Position numbers and translations under genes: made by a program | Assembly (NCBI GenBank): GCA_028714615.1 | Contig: JAQTMA010000241.1 | Coordinates: forward strand, 1 to 6,040 | DNA length: 6,040 nt | Reading direction: 5' to 3' | From: Anaerolineaceae bacterium | GTDB taxonomy: Bacteria; Chloroflexota; Anaerolineae; Anaerolineales; Anaerolineaceae | Notes under the pieces: generated by a model | Databases searched by the model: none | The model's input: the letters and a program-made list of their open reading frames with translations, nothing else | What the model was told of the DNA's origin: nothing | In this document: positions 4,909 to 6,040 of the stretch, in pieces | How positions within the stretch are numbered: the stretch's first letter is position 1 | How the letters are laid out: every line of letters begins with the position of its first letter

Positions 4909-6040
4909 GCATTGACTTCGGGACGTCGAACTCGGGCGTCGCAGTCAGCGACGGCAACCACGTCCGCGTGCTCCCGCTGGATCCGAAGAACCCGGCGCCC
5001 GAGGTGGTCAAGAGCATCCTGTACATCACCCGGGACCATAAAGTGACCATCGGCCAGGAAGCCGTGGCGCTGTATTACAAGCATAATATCAACCGCCCGC
5101 GCCGTTTTGTGCGGAAGCGCGCCGGCGAGCTGGAATACCGGGGCGCCGATCTCTTTTACGTCACCGATGTCTACGTAACCGTTGATGAACTGCAGCCGGG
5201 GCGCCTGCTGCAGTTCATCAAGACCGCGCTGCGGTCGCGCGACTACCAGGGAACGCACATCTTCGACCGCTATTACACCATTGTTGACATTGTCGGGCTG
5301 TATTTACAAGAGTTGAAGGAACGCGCTGAGCAAATGCTGGGCGAGTCGATCGAAGGGGTCACGCTCGGCCGCCCGGTGAAGCTCTCCTCGAACCCGGAGC
5401 GCGACCGTGAGGCCGAACAAATGCTGCGGCAAGCAGCCGACCAGGCCGGTTTCCGCCAGGTGGAGCTCGAGCTAGAGCCGGTGGCCGCCGCGCTGTATTA
5501 CGAGCTGTCGATCGACCGGCCGCAGACCGCGCTGGTCTTCGACTTCGGCGGCGGCACACTCGACATCACCATCCTGCGGTTGGGCGATCCCCACAACCGG
5601 GAGGTATACGCCAATGGCGGCATCGACCTGGCCGGGAGCGACTTCGACCGGGCTATCATCCAGAAGCGCATGTTAGCGCATTTCGGCCAAGGCCAGGTGG
5701 AAGCGGACCCCTATGTTCGGGAGCTGGTGGAGGCGGTTTCCGATTGGATGGCGCTGCCCGAGCTGAGCATACCGGCAGCGCGCAATCGACTGGAACGGGC
5801 TATCCTGGGCGGCATGGCGCCGGCTCGCTTGAAGGCCCTGGAAGCATTGATCTTCAACGACCTGGCCTTCTCGTTCTACAATGCGGTGGAATCGGCCAAG
5901 ATCGCCCTGTCCAGCCAGGGCGCCGCTCTGATCGGAGTGCAGGCGAAAGACATCGACGTGTGGGAGTTATACACGCGCGCGCAGTTCGAGCGTGATATCC
6001 GCGACTACCACAAGCGAATCGAGCAGGTCGTGCTTGACAC
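4893..6040 (+). CDS. Divergent Hsp70-family ATPase (YegD-like), 3'-partial
   Basis: 382 codons are open to the right edge, so the substrate-binding part is largely outside the window. GTG 4893 is the chosen start: GGGAG (4884-4888) precedes it, no in-frame ATG lies nearby upstream, and it puts the phosphate-1 loop GIDFGTSNSG at residues 6-15, as in other Hsp70s. Later come GRPVKLSSN, the connect-1 motif EPVAAALYY (E195 onward), phosphate-2 FDFGGGTLD (D217-D224), GGIDLAGSDFD (242-252) and ESAKIALSS. The catalytic D8 and the phosphate-2 aspartate are intact, so ATP binding is expected. The spacing and the segment after 252 differ from DnaK and look more like the YegD branch of Hsp70-like chaperones. 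It overlaps the preceding propeller gene by 16 bases, implying translational coupling. The probable role is a cytoplasmic chaperone-like ATPase whose client is unknown. Confidence 0.93.
   Translation, partial: MGCRVGIDFGTSNSGVAVSDGNHVRVLPLDPKNPAPEVVKSILYITRDHKVTIGQEAVALYYKHNINRPRRFVRKRAGELEYRGADLFYVTDVYVTVDELQPGRLLQFIKTALRSRDYQGTHIFDRYYTIVDIVGLYLQELKERAEQMLGESIEGVTLGRPVKLSSNPERDREAEQMLRQAADQAGFRQVELELEPVAAALYYELSIDRPQTALVFDFGGGTLDITILRLGDPHNREVYANGGIDLAGSDFDRAIIQKRMLAHFGQGQVEADPYVRELVEAVSDWMALPELSIPAARNRLERAILGGMAPARLKALEALIFNDLAFSFYNAVESAKIALSSQGAALIGVQAKDIDVWELYTRAQFERDIRDYHKRIEQVVLD

Noticed and set aside
4294..5258. Leftward open frames of 185 and 249 codons
   Set aside because: They run antisense to the propeller gene and the start of the Hsp70 gene, with no recognisable motif and no ribosome site; they are by-products of GC-rich codon bias.

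Overview
The window looks like chromosomal DNA of a moderately GC-rich bacterium with good Shine-Dalgarno sites and sigma-70-like promoters. I infer a Chloroflexota (Anaerolineae-like) source, probably a metagenome or draft contig. The inference rests on a secreted choice-of-anchor-Q beta-helix protein, a CACAGAG-type intergenic repeat and an Hsp70 gene paired with a GyrA-C-terminal-like propeller. No marker gene settles the taxonomy.

Left half (1-2936) reads leftward. From right to left it holds a four-helix DUF2269-type membrane protein (2936-2475), a 19-bp perfect palindrome in the gap, a membrane-anchored alpha/beta hydrolase (2384-1443), a ~50-codon leftover of a type III restriction enzyme Res subunit (1430-1278), a strong extended -10 promoter, and a secreted parallel beta-helix protein (1182 to beyond base 1). 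The beta-helix gene is open at the left edge of the window, so it is easily missed if complete ORFs are required.

Centre (2937-3142) is a divergent promoter region. One promoter fires left into the DUF2269 gene and one or two TATAAT boxes fire right into msrB (3143-3556), a complete zinc-type methionine-R-sulfoxide reductase. The gap after msrB (3557-3714) is filled by an imperfect inverted-repeat element whose arms interleave with a second, perfect inverted repeat. The right end of that element supplies the likely -10 of the next gene.

Right half (3715-6040) reads rightward. It is a two-gene unit: a coiled-coil protein with six hairpin repeats resembling the six-bladed GyrA/ParC C-terminal propeller (3715-4908), overlapping by 16 bases a divergent Hsp70-family ATPase that starts at GTG 4893 and runs off the right edge. 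The overlap predicts translational coupling, and I infer that the propeller protein may be a partner or adaptor of this Hsp70. This pair is the most interesting item in the window.

The two intergenic gaps other than those described (1183-1244 and 1431-1442) contain nothing else I can recognise. No tRNA, rRNA, CRISPR or transposase was seen.
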